Source: an uncultured Clostridia bacterium (lineage in GTDB: Bacteria > Bacillota > Clostridia > TANB77 > CAG-508). From it: a stretch of DNA of 55,835 nt. The notes beneath the pieces are model-generated. The model was not told the DNA's origin and ran no database searches. It worked only from the letters and a program-made list of their open reading frames with translations. Each line of letters opens with the position of its first letter. The stretch's first letter is position 1. The stretch lies in contig CALXMH010000008.1 in assembly GCA_944389425.1 (NCBI GenBank), positions 1 through 55,835 of the forward strand, in the 5' to 3' direction. Shown here in pieces: positions 1 to 10,249 of this stretch. The position numbers and the translations under genes were made by a program.

Positions 1-174
1 ACATCTTTAAAGGCAAGACATAATATTCAGGCGATTCTGCCAGAAAAATCAAATTAAACAAAACAATTAAATAATGAATAGGTGGTGATAAATTATACTC
101 TAGGACGAGTATTGTTAAAAATATTGAAATAAAATATATGGGGGTGATATAATTTATGAAAGGAGCAATTTAAT

Positions 175-1074
175 TTGACAAAACAAGAAATTTTAAAACC
201 CAAGAATGATGTAATATTTAAAAATTTATTTTCTAAAAATGGAAATGAAGAAATGCTAGCAGAAATAATAGAAGAAGGACTAAAAATAAAAGTAGAAGAA
301 ATAGAGGTAGAAAAAGAAGTAGAGCTAAGTAAAATGCATGTAAATGAAAAATACGGAAGATTAGATTTAAGAGTAATAGTAAATAAAAACATAATGGTAA
401 TAATAGAAATGCAAAGGACAGATAATTGTAATATGACAAAAAGAGCATTATTCTATGCTGGAAAGATAATAGGAAGTAGCTTAAAGAGTAAAGAAACATA
501 TGATAACATAAAAGATATATATATGATAAGTATATTAAATTACAATATATTAGAAACAGAAGAATATAGTACAGATACAGTAATAGTAGATAGTAAATAT
601 AGAAAATACATAATAATAGAAGGAATAAAATTTTATTTTATAGAGCTACCAAAGTTTAGAAAGCAAGTAAAAGACCCAAAAACAAAATTAGAACAATGGT
701 TAGCATTTATAGATTATGAAAGTGAGGAGATGTTGAATATGGCAATAGCAAGAAATAAATTAGTAGAAAAAGCTCAAAAGGATTATGAATATCTAACAGG
801 AGATGCAGCAACAAGGAGATTAGAGGAACTAAGAGAGAAAGCAATATATGATGAATATTTTGCATATGAACGAGGCGAGGAGATTGGTATTGAAAAAGGC
901 GAAGCACGTGGCAAAATAATTGGAGAAAAACATGGCAAGATAATTGGAGAAAGAGAAGGAAGAATAAAAACTGCAATAGAGATGATAAAAGATAATGTAA
1001 ATTTAGAAACTATAGCAAAATATACTGGATTAAATGAAAAAGAATTAGAAGAATTGGTTTTGGAAAAAGTGTAG
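175..1074 (+). CDS. Rpn family PD-(D/E)XK nuclease / transposase-like protein
   Basis: The 299-residue product matches the Rpn/PDDEXK_2 family of recombination-promoting nucleases often annotated as transposases. The N-terminal KNDVIFKNLF segment and the nuclease core with D64 (GRLDLRV) and E78-x-Q80 (IIEMQ) are visible, so the catalytic motif looks intact. The C-terminus carries charged Gly-Glu-Lys-rich short repeats (residues about 230-260) followed by a helical tail, as is usual in this family. The start is TTG at 175, chosen because an AAAGGAG ribosome site lies about 9 bases upstream. The stop codon overlaps the -35 box of the next promoter, so the gene abuts leader element copy 1. Family assignment is firm; whether it mobilises DNA is not known. 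Confidence 0.85.
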   Translation: MTKQEILKPKNDVIFKNLFSKNGNEEMLAEIIEEGLKIKVEEIEVEKEVELSKMHVNEKYGRLDLRVIVNKNIMVIIEMQRTDNCNMTKRALFYAGKIIGSSLKSKETYDNIKDIYMISILNYNILETEEYSTDTVIVDSKYRKYIIIEGIKFYFIELPKFRKQVKDPKTKLEQWLAFIDYESEEMLNMAIARNKLVEKAQKDYEYLTGDAATRRLEELREKAIYDEYFAYERGEEIGIEKGEARGKIIGEKHGKIIGEREGRIKTAIEMIKDNVNLETIAKYTGLNEKELEELVLEKV

Positions 1075-1100
1075 ACAATTTTCCTTCTTTTGTATATAAT
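1072..1100 (+). promoter_or_regulatory. Promoter of leader element copy 1
   Basis: TAGACA (1072-1077) and TATAAT (1095-1100) are separated by exactly 17 bases. The same arrangement, TAGACA-17-TATAAT, precedes copy 3, which supports it as a sigma-A type promoter for the leader. Confidence 0.65.
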
Positions 1101-1139
1101 GTTTACATTAGATAGAACAAAAGAAGGAGTTGTATTAAA

Positions 1140-1184
1140 ATGGCTGAAAGTCGCTTTGTTGTACACACACACACACACAGGTAA
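1140..1184 (+). CDS. Leader peptide MAESRFVVHTHTHR
   Basis: A 14-codon ORF with ATG preceded by AAGGAG about 10 bases upstream. The alternating His-Thr-His-Thr-His-Arg end is encoded by CAC ACA CAC ACA CAC AGG and is conserved in all three copies while the first residues vary, which argues for a translated peptide rather than a bare (AC)8 microsatellite. It is followed after about 45 bases by a terminator-like hairpin, the arrangement of a transcription-attenuation leader. What it senses is unknown. Confidence 0.55.
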   Translation: MAESRFVVHTHTHR

Positions 1185-1226
1185 TTTGTTAGAGAAAATA
1201 AATAAGAGAAATATATAGATATATAA

Positions 1227-1280
1227 GGCATATGGACTTAGCTATTGTTGAATAGCTAGGTTTATGTGTCTTTTTGTTTT
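1227..1280 (+). terminator. Leader hairpin / attenuator, copy 1
   Basis: AGCTATT (1240-1246) pairs with AATAGCT (1251-1257), extended outward by imperfect pairing to TATGTGTC, followed by TTTTTGTTTT. The same hairpin with compensatory loop changes is present in copies 2 and 3. Confidence 0.65.
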
Positions 1281-1308
1281 GAGTGTGAATGAGTGTGCGG
1301 TTTTAGTT

Positions 1309-1427
1309 GTAGCCGCCCGAGAAGTTCATATATATTATTTCTTGCCTCACATGGCTTCGCGGGTAAAAGCGTACGACGTACAACTTCCTCGGACTTCAAA
1401 ATAATATATATGAACTTCTCGGGCTAC
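1309..1427 (+). repeat. Long inverted repeat of leader element, copy 1
   Basis: The left arm (1309-1340) and right arm (1398-1427) are reverse complements over about 30 bases, except for an extra GC in the left end (GTAGCCGCCCGAG against CTCGGGCTAC). The central segment of about 57 bases reads TTGCCTCACATGGCTTCG... and contains the near-palindrome GTACGACGTAC. Orientation of the centre is the same as copy 3 and opposite to copy 2. Confidence 0.8.
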
Positions 1428-1553
1428 TCTACAAAATAAAATTATTTAATATTTATGTAATTTAATAAATACCGGTATAAGGTTAGTGGTTTTTGAAGAT
1501 AATATGATAAGATAGAAAAAGTAGAAAATAAAACAAAGGAAGGTAATGAAAAA

Positions 1554-2890
1554 ATGCATGAAGAAAATTTAGAAACAAAAAAATTAATGAGAGATAAACA
1601 TCGGAATAACATTAATAGCATTAGTAATAACAATAATAGTGCTATTGATACTAGCCGGTGTAGCATTAGCTATTTTAACAGGACAAGGAAATATAATAGG
1701 AAATGCGGAAAACGCAGTAGGTAAATACAACAATAGTGTAGCATATGAACAACAATTATTAAATGAAATAGAGAAATACTTTCAAAACTACCTAGAAAGA
1801 GGAAATGAAGACAACCAACCAACTCCACCAGACCCAGTAGAGTCACCAAAGGTCAATGAAGATGGACTAGCCACAGAGAACACAACAATAAAGCCAGATT
1901 CCAATAGTGATGTGCAAATAACAATACCAGCCGGATTTGCGCCAGCCATATTAGCCACAGGAACAACACAAAGCTTGCCCGGAGAAGATGGAAGTGTAGC
2001 AAGTATAATGCCAGCTGACCAATGGAATAGTATAACAGTAGAAGCTATAAACAAAGGAATAGTAATAGTAGACAATCCTATAACATACGATGGAGGAAAT
2101 CAAACTGGAACAACACCAGATTTTAACGAATACGTATGGATACCAATACCAGATTTTGAAGAGGATTTTAGGAGAACTGCATGGTACGGACCGTATTATA
2201 CTGAGAGTTATCAGGTAGGGAAGCATCCTATTACAGATGAAGCAACATCTAGTTCTTATTGGGAAGAAATTAATACCACAGAGTATACTGATATGAAATC
2301 AAGTATAAAAAAATTTAAAGGATTTTATATTGGAAGATATGAAGCAAGTAATAATGGAAATAATATCCCTCAAAGTAAATATAATCAACATCCGTGGAAT
2401 AAAATATCACAAATAAGTGCAATAGAAGTTTCAAAAAATATCGACATTGAAAATGCTCACCTTATGTATGGAATAGAATACGATATGACATTAAATTGGT
2501 TATTAGAAAATGCAGAAATAGCATCAGAAACAAATGAAAAAAATAAAAATATGGAAATAGACGATGTGCAAATTAATAGTGCTAGCTGGGGAAATTTTAA
2601 AAATTCAGTTGGAGATGCGGCAAATGGGTGCGGAGTACTAAGAAATACAGGAAGTAATGAGGCATGGAAAGCAAATAATATATATGATTTTGCAGGGAAT
2701 GAATCTGAATGGACACAAGAAAAATATTCAACAGGAACAATAAGAGTTGGAAGAGGTGGATCATATTACTATAATGGAGAGACAGTACCAGCAGTATACC
2801 GTAGCATAAATGTAGCTAGTTATACAGGAGATGTTGTACGGATTTAGAATTAGTTTTTTTATAACGGAGGAGCCACAGACAGATATATAA
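1554..2890 (+). CDS. Pilin-headed surface protein with FGE-sulfatase (SUMF1-like) domain; two CGG +1 shifts
   Basis: Read with +1 shifts at CGG 1602 and CGG 2839 this is a 444-residue protein. Residues 1-16 form a short leader, G17 begins the type IV prepilin-like GITLIALVITIIVLLILAG hydrophobic segment, followed by the GNIIGNAENAV stretch shared with the true pilin at 39571. A Pro/Thr-rich linker leads to a domain of the formylglycine-generating-enzyme/lectin-like fold: YVWIPIP, GFYIGRYE, NIYDFAGNESEW, GRGGSY and, only after the second shift, the typical final GFR. The start ATG 1554 has AAGGAAGG upstream. It sits directly after leader element copy 1. It is probably secreted or pilus-associated and a ligand-binding surface protein rather than a catalytic FGE; that is inference. 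Confidence 0.75.
1602..1604 (+). other. CGG +1 shift site 1 (pilin-headed FGE-like protein)
   Basis: Zero frame reads CAT CGG AAT; the pilin segment GITLIAL begins with GGA at 1603. The shift gives Gly17, the predicted prepilin cleavage glycine. Confidence 0.75.
2839..2841 (+). other. CGG +1 shift site 2 (same gene)
   Basis: Zero frame reads GTA CGG ATT TAG and stops at once. The +1 frame gives GFRISFF and 17 codons to a TAA at 2888; GFR is the family-typical C-terminal motif. Confidence 0.8.
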
Positions 2891-2906
2891 TGAAATATTG
2901 TTTATT

Positions 2907-2967
2907 AGCAGACAATGCTTTCGCACTGTAAAGTGCGGAAGCCAATTGTTCTGCTGTTTCTTTTTTA
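2907..2967 (+). terminator. Intrinsic terminator
   Basis: A two-tier hairpin: AGCAGACAATGC pairs with the downstream CCAATTGTTCTGCT side and TTTCGCACT pairs with AGTGCGGAA, followed by TTTCTTTTTTA. Confidence 0.8.
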
Positions 2968-3030
2968 TAAAAATGTTGTGCAAAAAAAACATATATGATA
3001 TAATAAAATTCAAATGAGGTGTATGATTTT

Positions 3031-3960
3031 ATGAATCAAATTTTATATATACAAAAAGAGAAAAAGAAGGGAAGTACTGTTGAAATTAATAAAATAGTTT
3101 TATTTTTTTCGATAGCTATTATTGTATTTGGACTTGTAATGCTTGGATAGGGTGTGTATTGGGGGTATAAGAGCGGAGTGATGAGAGAGGCTATTGAAAA
3201 CGCAGCACCATCTGCTTCGATAGATAGAGAAGGTCAGCAGCTAAAAATATATGCAGCACATATAAGGGCAATTGCTAGAATGGAATATAATTGGAACAAT
3301 GATCCTGATACAGCTAATTCAATAGATGGAAATGGAAGAAGTACTATAACACAAAGAATAGATCTTCCAGCAGGTGATAATACTTTTAATTTAACAATAA
3401 CAGATGTAAATGGAAAAACTGCGACATATTCAAAAGAATTTTATACAGAAACAGGCAAAGATATAACAAAACCTAAAATAGATCTTTCAGTAGTAGGAAA
3501 TTATGTGAAAATTACAGCAACAGATGAAACAGCACTTTCATATATAACATATAGATGGAACGAAGAAGATGAAACAAAGGTAGAACCAGGAGAAACAGAA
3601 AATGCCAAAATAGAAACAAATGTGGAAATACAAAGAGGGCAAAATACTTTAACAATAATAGCAGTAGATTCAAGCAATAATACAACAACAAGAGAAGAAA
3701 TTTTTGAAGGCAGAGTAAAACCAACATTGGAAGTATATGTAGATGGTGGATATTTAGTAATTACAGCAAGACATGAGGTTGGAGTAAAACAAATAGATTA
3801 CACAATAAATGGTCAAGCATATAGCGTGCAATACCCAGAAGCACCAGAAATGACATATAGACAGGCATTAGATGTAGGTTACAATAGAGTGTCAATTACA
3901 GCATACAGTGTAGAAGATACACAAGAAACATTTGAAGGAGAATGCACATATACACCATAA
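3031..3960 (+). CDS. Membrane-anchored Ig-like repeat protein with in-frame amber codon
   Basis: From ATG 3031 (GAGGTG upstream) the frame encodes a lysine-rich start and one membrane segment (INKIVLFFSIAIIVFGLVML), meets TAG at 3148-3150, then continues in the same frame as GVYWGYKSGV and about 265 residues of beta-rich Ig-like modules (motifs such as LPAGDNTFNLTITDVNGKTA and RGQNTLTIIAVDSSNNT). A GTG at 3154 could start the downstream part separately, but that would lack an export signal. Other genes here use TAG as a real stop. It may be a point nonsense mutation, readthrough, or a sequence error. Specific function is not recognised; the neighbours suggest an extracellular adhesive role. 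Confidence 0.55.
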
Positions 3961-3974
3961 AATAGGAGAAAAAT

Positions 3975-4904
3975 ATGATACAAGAGATTTATATTATTGA
4001 TAATAAAAACACTACAATTCAAACACTAAAAAAAGTTTTTAAAGAAGAAAAAGAATTTTGTTTTAAAAGCATAAAAACAGAAAATTTGGAAGATGCATTA
4101 AGAAATATACCTTCATTAATTATAATTAATGAAGACAATATAGATACAGACATTTTAGAATTATGTGCAACCATAAGGAGTAATGAAGATAATAGTATAA
4201 CACCAATAATAGTATGTTCTTCTAGTACAGATAGAAAACACAGAATAGATGTACTTTCAAAAGCAGTAGAGTATTATATAATAAATCCATTAGATGAAGG
4301 ATATATATATTATACAGTAAAAAATATTATAAGATTAATGCATACAAATAGAAGAGTAAGTCCGCTTACTGGCTTACCAGGGAATGTACAAATTCAAGCA
4401 GAACTAAAAAAGAGATTACTAAACCATGAAAAATTTGAAGTGTTATATTTAGATTTAGATAATTTTAAAGCATATAACGATACATATGGATTCTTAAAAG
4501 GAGACGAAATAATTAAATTTACAGCAAGAATTATTTCAAAACATGTACACAATGGAGAATCTACAAATTGTTTTGTAGGACATATTGGAGGGGACGATTT
4601 TGTTGCAATAGTAGATGGAAACGAAAACTATGAGGATATTTGTCAAAACATAATAATAGAATTTGATACAAGAGTATTAGATTATTTTAATGAAGTAGAT
4701 AGGCAAAGAGGATATGTAGAAGTACCAAACAGAAAAAATATAGTGGAACAATTCCCATTAACATCAATATCAATAGGAGTAGTTGTAGTGTATGAAGGAA
4801 GATTCAAAAATACACTAGAAATAGGAGAAGTAGGAGCACAAGTAAAACACCTAGCAAAAATAACACCAGGAAGTGCATATGTTATAGATAAAAGAAAAGA
4901 ATAA
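3975..4904 (+). CDS. GGDEF-domain protein (probable diguanylate cyclase) with receiver-like N-terminus
   Basis: 309 residues. Residues 1-120 resemble a degenerate response-regulator receiver fold; residues about 130-300 are a GGDEF domain with SPLTGLPGN, DLDNFKAYND and the signature GGDDF (205-209), a variant expected to be compatible with catalysis. No RxxD inhibitory site is seen just before GGDDF. It would make the second messenger c-di-GMP from GTP in the cytoplasm, which in clostridia controls pili and adhesins; the gene lies among pilin-headed surface genes. A long unusual insertion is present near DYFNEVDRQRGYVEVPNRKN. Start ATG follows AGGAGAAAAAT. Confidence 0.8.
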   Translation: MIQEIYIIDNKNTTIQTLKKVFKEEKEFCFKSIKTENLEDALRNIPSLIIINEDNIDTDILELCATIRSNEDNSITPIIVCSSSTDRKHRIDVLSKAVEYYIINPLDEGYIYYTVKNIIRLMHTNRRVSPLTGLPGNVQIQAELKKRLLNHEKFEVLYLDLDNFKAYNDTYGFLKGDEIIKFTARIISKHVHNGESTNCFVGHIGGDDFVAIVDGNENYEDICQNIIIEFDTRVLDYFNEVDRQRGYVEVPNRKNIVEQFPLTSISIGVVVVYEGRFKNTLEIGEVGAQVKHLAKITPGSAYVIDKRKE

Positions 4905-4922
4905 TAAAAATAGAGGGAACAA

Positions 4923-7689
4923 ATGATCAAAGAAGATTTAAGAAGCAAAATTATTCCAACTACTGTTTATAATCAAGATGAAAATGAAAATTTAGATAAC
5001 AAGAGATTTGACACAAAAGACTTAATTTATTTAGATTTTGGAGATAGTAATTATGATGAAGAAAAAACAGAGGAAGAACTAAGAGTTTCTGCTACTGATT
5101 ATGCTATAATGAATGGCATACAAATGAGTGAGTCATATCATACTCAAACTGGAAAAGAAGCAATACATTCAATATTAACAAGATTTTCAGGTGATATAAA
5201 ATACAAATATATAACAATATTTATGGATTTGGGCGTGGCAGCAGCAGACATGAATTGCATGAAAAATCACGGAATTTGTCCAGCTTTACATTATAAATTA
5301 AGTGAAAATGAGAATATTAAAGAGGTAAAAGATAAAAACGGAAAAACAATATATCATACTATAAATATAGGAGAATATCCCAAAACAAAAGTAAACAAAG
5401 AATTAGAAGAATTATTAGAAAATTTATATAATAGAGGAAAAGTAAAAGAAGGATTAGAACCTACTGGAAGATGGTTTAGTGGAAATGGTTCTCAAATACT
5501 AGCAACACCATATGCTGGAAAACATAGTCCAGAATTTGAATATGCAGGGAATAAATATGTTAGAGTTATATCATATCCTAATGACAAAGAATACAAATAT
5601 TCAAATGGAACAATTGCAGGAGAAAAGGGGACGACTAATTGGGTAGAAGTTAAACCAATGTCTTTTATTATAAAAAATTGGGATGAAATGCCTAAGAGTA
5701 TAAATCCAAATGGAACTGGAAGAGCAAAATATTTTGATTTAAGAGCAGAAGAAGCAATAATTTCGGGAATTATGTTTCACCCAGGAGAAATGGGAAGCCA
5801 AGACCAATATACTACCATGTGGCAAAATAGTACAGTAAGAGGTTTTTTAAATGGAATAGATGTAAGAAACATAAAAGAAAATGGCGCCCCAGAATATGGT
5901 GTAGATGGTGGTGGAAACTATACAGGAGAATGTAATTTCTTAAATGAAGCATTTAATTTAGCAAGACAGCCAATTATGGAATATGCAATACCAGATAGTG
6001 AAATAGAAATACCAGATGATGCGTTTAATGGTTGTATAACACTAAAAAAATTAATAATACATGATGAAGTTAAAAGTATTGGTAAAAGAGCTTTTGAAGG
6101 ATTAGACTTTAAATTTGCATATAAAACAAAAAATGGAGAATTAATTTTTGATAGTAATATTCCGGAAAATATAGAAGAATATACAGAAATAATAGAACTA
6201 GATAAAATTAAAAAGCCATATGAGAAATTTGATTATAATATATTAATTACTAAAAATTTAGAAGGAATATCAAATTTATCAGATACACTAAATAAAAATA
6301 AGTTTAAAATTCCATTTATTTATGCATCTGAATTAGTAGAAAAAAACAAAACTGATATTTTAACTAAAAATTCTGATTTTAGATTTTTTAAAAATGAACT
6401 TCCAGATATAAATAAACAATTATTAAATCTTCCAGAAGAAGAAAAATTAGATTTTTATAAATTTGCAAATTCAATAGGATGCTTTAGTAAAGAGAAAATG
6501 CTAGACAAACAAGGGAAAGAAACAAATATTGAATTAGCACAAAAGGCATCTTCTCTTATGGCAAATATTTTAAAAACGGATAGAATGAAGCTTCGGCAAA
6601 TATCACGGATTATTCGATTCACTTCCACTAGATACTAAACCAAATCAAGAGTTTGTAAAATTTATTTCAACACCAGGCGAAAAAAAGGAACTTAAAAATT
6701 TAGAAATGGTTTTAAATCTAGAAAAAAATCATCCAGGAATATTTGCAAATGCAATAACAAATTTTAACGATGTAAAAGCTGCAAGAGAAAGTTTAGATGA
6801 GAATGGAAAGCCTAAAAAAGTATCATGGGAAGAGGCTTTTTTAAAATTTTATTACAAAAATCAATATAAAGGTGTAACAAAAGAAAATGAAGACATAGCA
6901 GAATTATTTTCTAAAAAGGGACTTTCACAAAATACTTTTGAAATGGCAAAAAGTTTAAGAGAAGAAGGAAAGCAAAACAATATACCAGAACATATTTTAG
7001 AAGAACCATTAAAAGAAGATACTATTTTAGAGAGTATAGAAAAATTAAAAAAACAAACAGAGCAAGAATTATCAAATGGAAAAGAAATTATAGAAGAATT
7101 ATATGAAAAACAATTTACCTTTGAATGGCTAAGTAAAAATGATCCACATAACAGTATAATGGGGTTATTTTGTAGTTGCTGTGGAAGTATAACAAGCTCG
7201 GCTTATGGAAAAGATATTGCTAAATCAAGTATTATTGCGCCAGACGTACAAAATATAGTTGTTAGAAACTCAAATGGAAATATAATATCAAAAGGTACAA
7301 TGTATTTAAATAAAGATCAAGGCTATGCAGTCATAAATGACTTTGAACTCAATGATCAATACAGACATCACGAAAAAAGTGAAGGAAGATATGACGTAGA
7401 AGAAAACAGCAAAGATGAAAAAGAAAGAGAATTAATATTTAAAGCATTTCAAAGGGGATTAAAAGCATTTACAGAAAAGTATGACCAAAAAAATCCAAAT
7501 AAACCAATAAAGCAAATAAATATAGGAATGGGTTATAATAGATTAAAAAAACAAGTAGAAAGATTTAAAAAAGAAACATCTAACTTAACAATTCCAGCTG
7601 AATACAGCTTTAAAGATGCAGAGAGTATGCAATATATTCTTTATAAAAAAGATGAAAAACAAATAGAGAAAGAAGGAGACCAAAGATGA
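4923..7689 (+). CDS. Large protein with DUF6273-like and BspA-like leucine-rich regions; CGG +1 shift
   Basis: With one +1 shift at CGG 6594 the gene encodes 921 residues. The first part has a DUF6273-like domain (NWVEVKPMSF, MWQNSTVRGFLNGI, NFLNEAFN, residues about 240-355), then a BspA/LRR_5-like segment (IPDDAFNGCITLKKLIIHDE, KSIGKRAFEGL). Residues about 440-920 are helical and unrecognised, with a Cys-rich FCSCCGS stretch and a segment slightly like an acyltransferase fold. No signal peptide is seen. It overlaps the next gene by four bases (ATGA), so the two are co-translated. Function unknown. Confidence 0.65.
6594..6596 (+). other. CGG +1 shift site 3 (large DUF6273/BspA-like protein)
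   Basis: Zero frame CTT CGG CAA runs to a stop at 6636. The +1 frame continues GKYHGLFDSLPLDTKPNQ into a further 365 codons ending at 7689. Confidence 0.7.
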
Positions 7690-8084
7690 AAATGGATTTA
7701 AATCAAACAAAATTAGTAGGTCTTACAATGGAGCTTGATTTAAAAACAAGAGAATTTAAAAAATTATGTAATAAATTAGAACAATTAAAAAAAGAAGATA
7801 TAGAGCCAAATGATGAAAAATTATCTAATTTAAAAATACTATTTCAAAAAAATCAAGAAGAAATAGTACAAATAAATAAGCAATTAAAAGAAATTAAAGA
7901 AAATGGAGAACTAATAGAAAAACAAAATAAAGAAAAATATTCATATGAAAATCTTTTCAAAATAAAAAATAATATAACCAAAACAGATGAAAAAGAAGAA
8001 TTAAGTCTAAACCTAATGAGTACTAAAAAGAATATATTTGTAAGAATAATAGATAAAATAAAATCCTTTTTTATAAAAAAATAA
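7686..8084 (+). CDS. Small coiled-coil protein
   Basis: 132 residues, almost entirely charged alpha-helix with heptad-like spacing (ELDLKTREFKKLCNKLEQLK and following), ending in a basic amphipathic tail (KIKSFFIKK) that could touch the membrane. It starts inside the stop of the preceding large gene and ends before a terminator, so it is the last gene of that unit and probably a partner of the large protein. No family is recognised. Confidence 0.7.
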   Translation: MKMDLNQTKLVGLTMELDLKTREFKKLCNKLEQLKKEDIEPNDEKLSNLKILFQKNQEEIVQINKQLKEIKENGELIEKQNKEKYSYENLFKIKNNITKTDEKEELSLNLMSTKKNIFVRIIDKIKSFFIKK

Positions 8085-8088
8085 TCCA

Positions 8089-8130
8089 AACTGCGCTATT
8101 TAAAATTACTAATAGCGCAGTTTTCACTTT
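8089..8130 (+). terminator. Intrinsic terminator
   Basis: AACTGCGCTATT (8089-8100) and AATAGCGCAGTT (8111-8122) form a perfect 12-bp stem followed by a T-rich run. Confidence 0.85.
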
Positions 8131-8191
8131 TTTACAAAAATCGACATATTATATAAAAGAAGCAATAGACAAAGTGTGAAGAGGTGAAAAA

Positions 8192-9034
8192 ATGAACTTA
8201 AAAAAAGGATATATGGTAGCTAGAAAATCTTATGGAGAAGATGTTATTTTTGTAATTGATAAAATTATAAAAAGAAAAGATAAAATAGATTATGCAATTT
8301 TAAAAGGTCTTACATTAAGAATAAAAGCAGACGCACCAGTAGATGACTTAGTAATAGTGAGTAAAGAAAAAATAGAAGAAAATTTAAAACGACAAGAAGA
8401 ATTAATAAAAAAAAGGGCAAAAAAAATAGATAACAAGGAGTTTTCAAAATTAAATAATTTAATATTAAAAAGATATAGAGAAATAATATATACAGGTAAA
8501 ATTCTGCATTTAGACGGAGATAGAAAATACATGGAAAAATCGGTAAAATATTATAAACAATTAGGATTAAATGCAATAGTGCGTAATGTTCCAGAAAGTA
8601 GACAACCAATGGTTATTAGAAATTTACTTCAAAAATATAAACCAGACATATTAATAATAACAGGACATGATTCTATGATAAAAAATGGTTCAGAATATAC
8701 TAATTTATATAATTATAGAAATTCAAGATATTTTATAGAAACTGTAAAAGAGGCAAGAATATGGCAGCCAGACATGAATAAACTTGTGATTTTTGCAGGT
8801 GCATGCCAAAGCTATTTTGAAGCAATTATGATGGCAGGTGCAAATTTTGCATCATCACCTGGAAGAATACTAATAGATTTTGTAGACCCTTTAATTGTAG
8901 CAGAAAAAGTCGCTACAACAGATAAAAATAAAATTGTTACAATTTCACAAATAGTAGAAGAAATAAGAGAAGGTGGAGAAGGAATAGGTGGAACTTCTGC
9001 AAAAGGAAAAATGGAAAAAGTAGTGATAAAATAA
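8192..9034 (+). CDS. yabG: Sporulation-specific protease YabG
   Basis: 280 residues matching the YabG family (PF05582), which processes spore coat and cortex proteins during late sporulation in the mother cell. Visible family blocks are GKILHLDGDRKY, the PDILIITGHDSM block around residue 155 and IFAGACQSYFEA around residue 203, containing the conserved His and Cys expected of this cysteine-type protease. The N-terminal 60 residues match the usual YabG beta-rich region. Start ATG with GAGGTG upstream. It is monocistronic between two intergenic regions. Confidence 0.9.
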   Translation: MNLKKGYMVARKSYGEDVIFVIDKIIKRKDKIDYAILKGLTLRIKADAPVDDLVIVSKEKIEENLKRQEELIKKRAKKIDNKEFSKLNNLILKRYREIIYTGKILHLDGDRKYMEKSVKYYKQLGLNAIVRNVPESRQPMVIRNLLQKYKPDILIITGHDSMIKNGSEYTNLYNYRNSRYFIETVKEARIWQPDMNKLVIFAGACQSYFEAIMMAGANFASSPGRILIDFVDPLIVAEKVATTDKNKIVTISQIVEEIREGGEGIGGTSAKGKMEKVVIK

Positions 9035-9164
9035 TTTTTTGATAGTTTTTGCTAAAATTAATAAAATCTGGAAAAAATAGAATTAAATACAATTATAAAA
9101 ACTAAATAATCTTTTTTAAAACACACATAATATTTATATAAAAAATAAAAAAGGAGGAAAAAAA

Positions 9165-10244
9165 GTGAAAAAGATATTTAGTATTATTTTTTATGCAACA
9201 ACAATATTTTTACTAATGTTTTCAATAAATTCAAATGCAGACAGTTTAGATTCAATAGATATAACAACAACTAAACAAACAGTACGCCCAAATGAAGAAG
9301 TAACATTAAATATTGAATTTGGAAAAGAATTAGGAAGTTATACATTTAATATAGCATATGATAATAATTTATTTGATTTTGTAAAAGTAGATGGAGGTAA
9401 AGAAAATAACACAGGAACTAAGGTTATTGTATTTTTCTCAGATGAAACAGGAGGAAGTGCACCTAGAAGTAATATGAGCATAACTTTTAGAGCAAAATCC
9501 GATATTACAACTTCAAATCCTACCGATTTTTCTATAACAGCAGAAGGATTAGCTAGCCCAGATGCAATGACAACATATGATGATATAACTGTTCCAATAG
9601 TAAAAAATGTGGTAGTAGAACCAGAATATAAAGATTATAATATAACACTTTCATATACAGGAGAGATATATCCAAATGAAGAAAAAAATATGGAACTTAA
9701 TATTTCTTCGACAATGGGTAAATATTATGAGCATGCAAGAATTATAGGAGAAGCAACTACACCAGATGGTGCTACTGCAAAATTATTAGGCACAGATGAA
9801 CAAAGTTTAGAACATGACATAATACAAAGTGGATGGGGAGATGCTTCAGGATATGAAATTGGAGGAATTGTTAATCAAACATTACATTTAAGAGGATTAT
9901 TTAGTGAAGTAGGAAAATATACAATTACTATTAAACTAATAAACAGAGACGATTCAGACTCAATTATAGCAAGTAAAACTTTTGATATAAATGTAGTAGA
10001 AGAAAATATAACACCACCAGAGGAAGAAACTCCACCAGAAGAAACAACACCAAAACCACCAATACAAACACCAGAAGACAATACACCAAATACAGAAGAA
10101 CAAAAACCTGAAACTAGTCAAGATACTGAAAAAGAAGAACTACCAGAAAAATTGCCACAAACAGGGTTTAATATATATATGCTTGTAATTCCATTAATAC
10201 TGGTTCTAGCAGGTGTGTATATTGAACTAAATAAAAAAGATTAA
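9165..10244 (+). CDS. Cohesin-like surface protein with LPQTG sortase signal
   Basis: 359 residues from GTG 9165 (strong AAGGAGG upstream). A signal peptide (residues 1-25) precedes a cohesin-like beta-sandwich (ITTTKQTVRPNEEVTLNIEF, YTFNIAYDNNLFDFVKVDG, SITFRAKSD), a second beta-rich domain, a Pro/Glu/Thr-rich spacer and LPQTG at about residue 329, a membrane segment and a short basic tail. It should be covalently anchored to the wall by a sortase, and the next gene is a sortase. A dockerin protein is encoded two genes downstream, suggesting that this protein receives it. Confidence 0.85.
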   Translation: MKKIFSIIFYATTIFLLMFSINSNADSLDSIDITTTKQTVRPNEEVTLNIEFGKELGSYTFNIAYDNNLFDFVKVDGGKENNTGTKVIVFFSDETGGSAPRSNMSITFRAKSDITTSNPTDFSITAEGLASPDAMTTYDDITVPIVKNVVVEPEYKDYNITLSYTGEIYPNEEKNMELNISSTMGKYYEHARIIGEATTPDGATAKLLGTDEQSLEHDIIQSGWGDASGYEIGGIVNQTLHLRGLFSEVGKYTITIKLINRDDSDSIIASKTFDINVVEENITPPEEETPPEETTPKPPIQTPEDNTPNTEEQKPETSQDTEKEELPEKLPQTGFNIYMLVIPLILVLAGVYIELNKKD

Positions 10245-10249
10245 TTAAA

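Larger units (their letters stand above)
1072..1427 (+). repeat. Repeated leader element, copy 1
   Basis: One of three related intergenic elements in the window (others at 18121-18457 and 55385-55765). Order: promoter, short peptide ORF ending VHTHTHR, terminator-like hairpin with T-run, about 30-50 bases of spacer, then a long inverted repeat with GTAGCC...GGCTAC ends. Each copy is followed by a gene for a pilin-type N-terminus. Sequence between copies is nearly identical in the peptide 3' half, hairpin and inverted repeat but divergent elsewhere. Confidence 0.8.

Noticed and set aside
233..499. Minus-strand open frames rich in Leu, Phe and Ser across many genes
   Set aside because: They are antisense shadows of AT-rich, Lys/Glu-rich genes and lack ribosome sites or known domains.
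1161..1180. (AC)8 tract as a phase-variable microsatellite
   Set aside because: The tract has the same length in all three copies and keeps the peptide frame, which fits a conserved coding stretch better than a slipping repeat.
1140..1280. Classical his-operon attenuator
   Set aside because: There are no histidine biosynthesis genes downstream of any copy; downstream genes are pilin-headed surface proteins.
3031..3960. General recoding of TAG in this organism
   Set aside because: Several intact genes end at TAG (for example at 1072, 27165, 39495 and 40639), so TAG is a normal stop.
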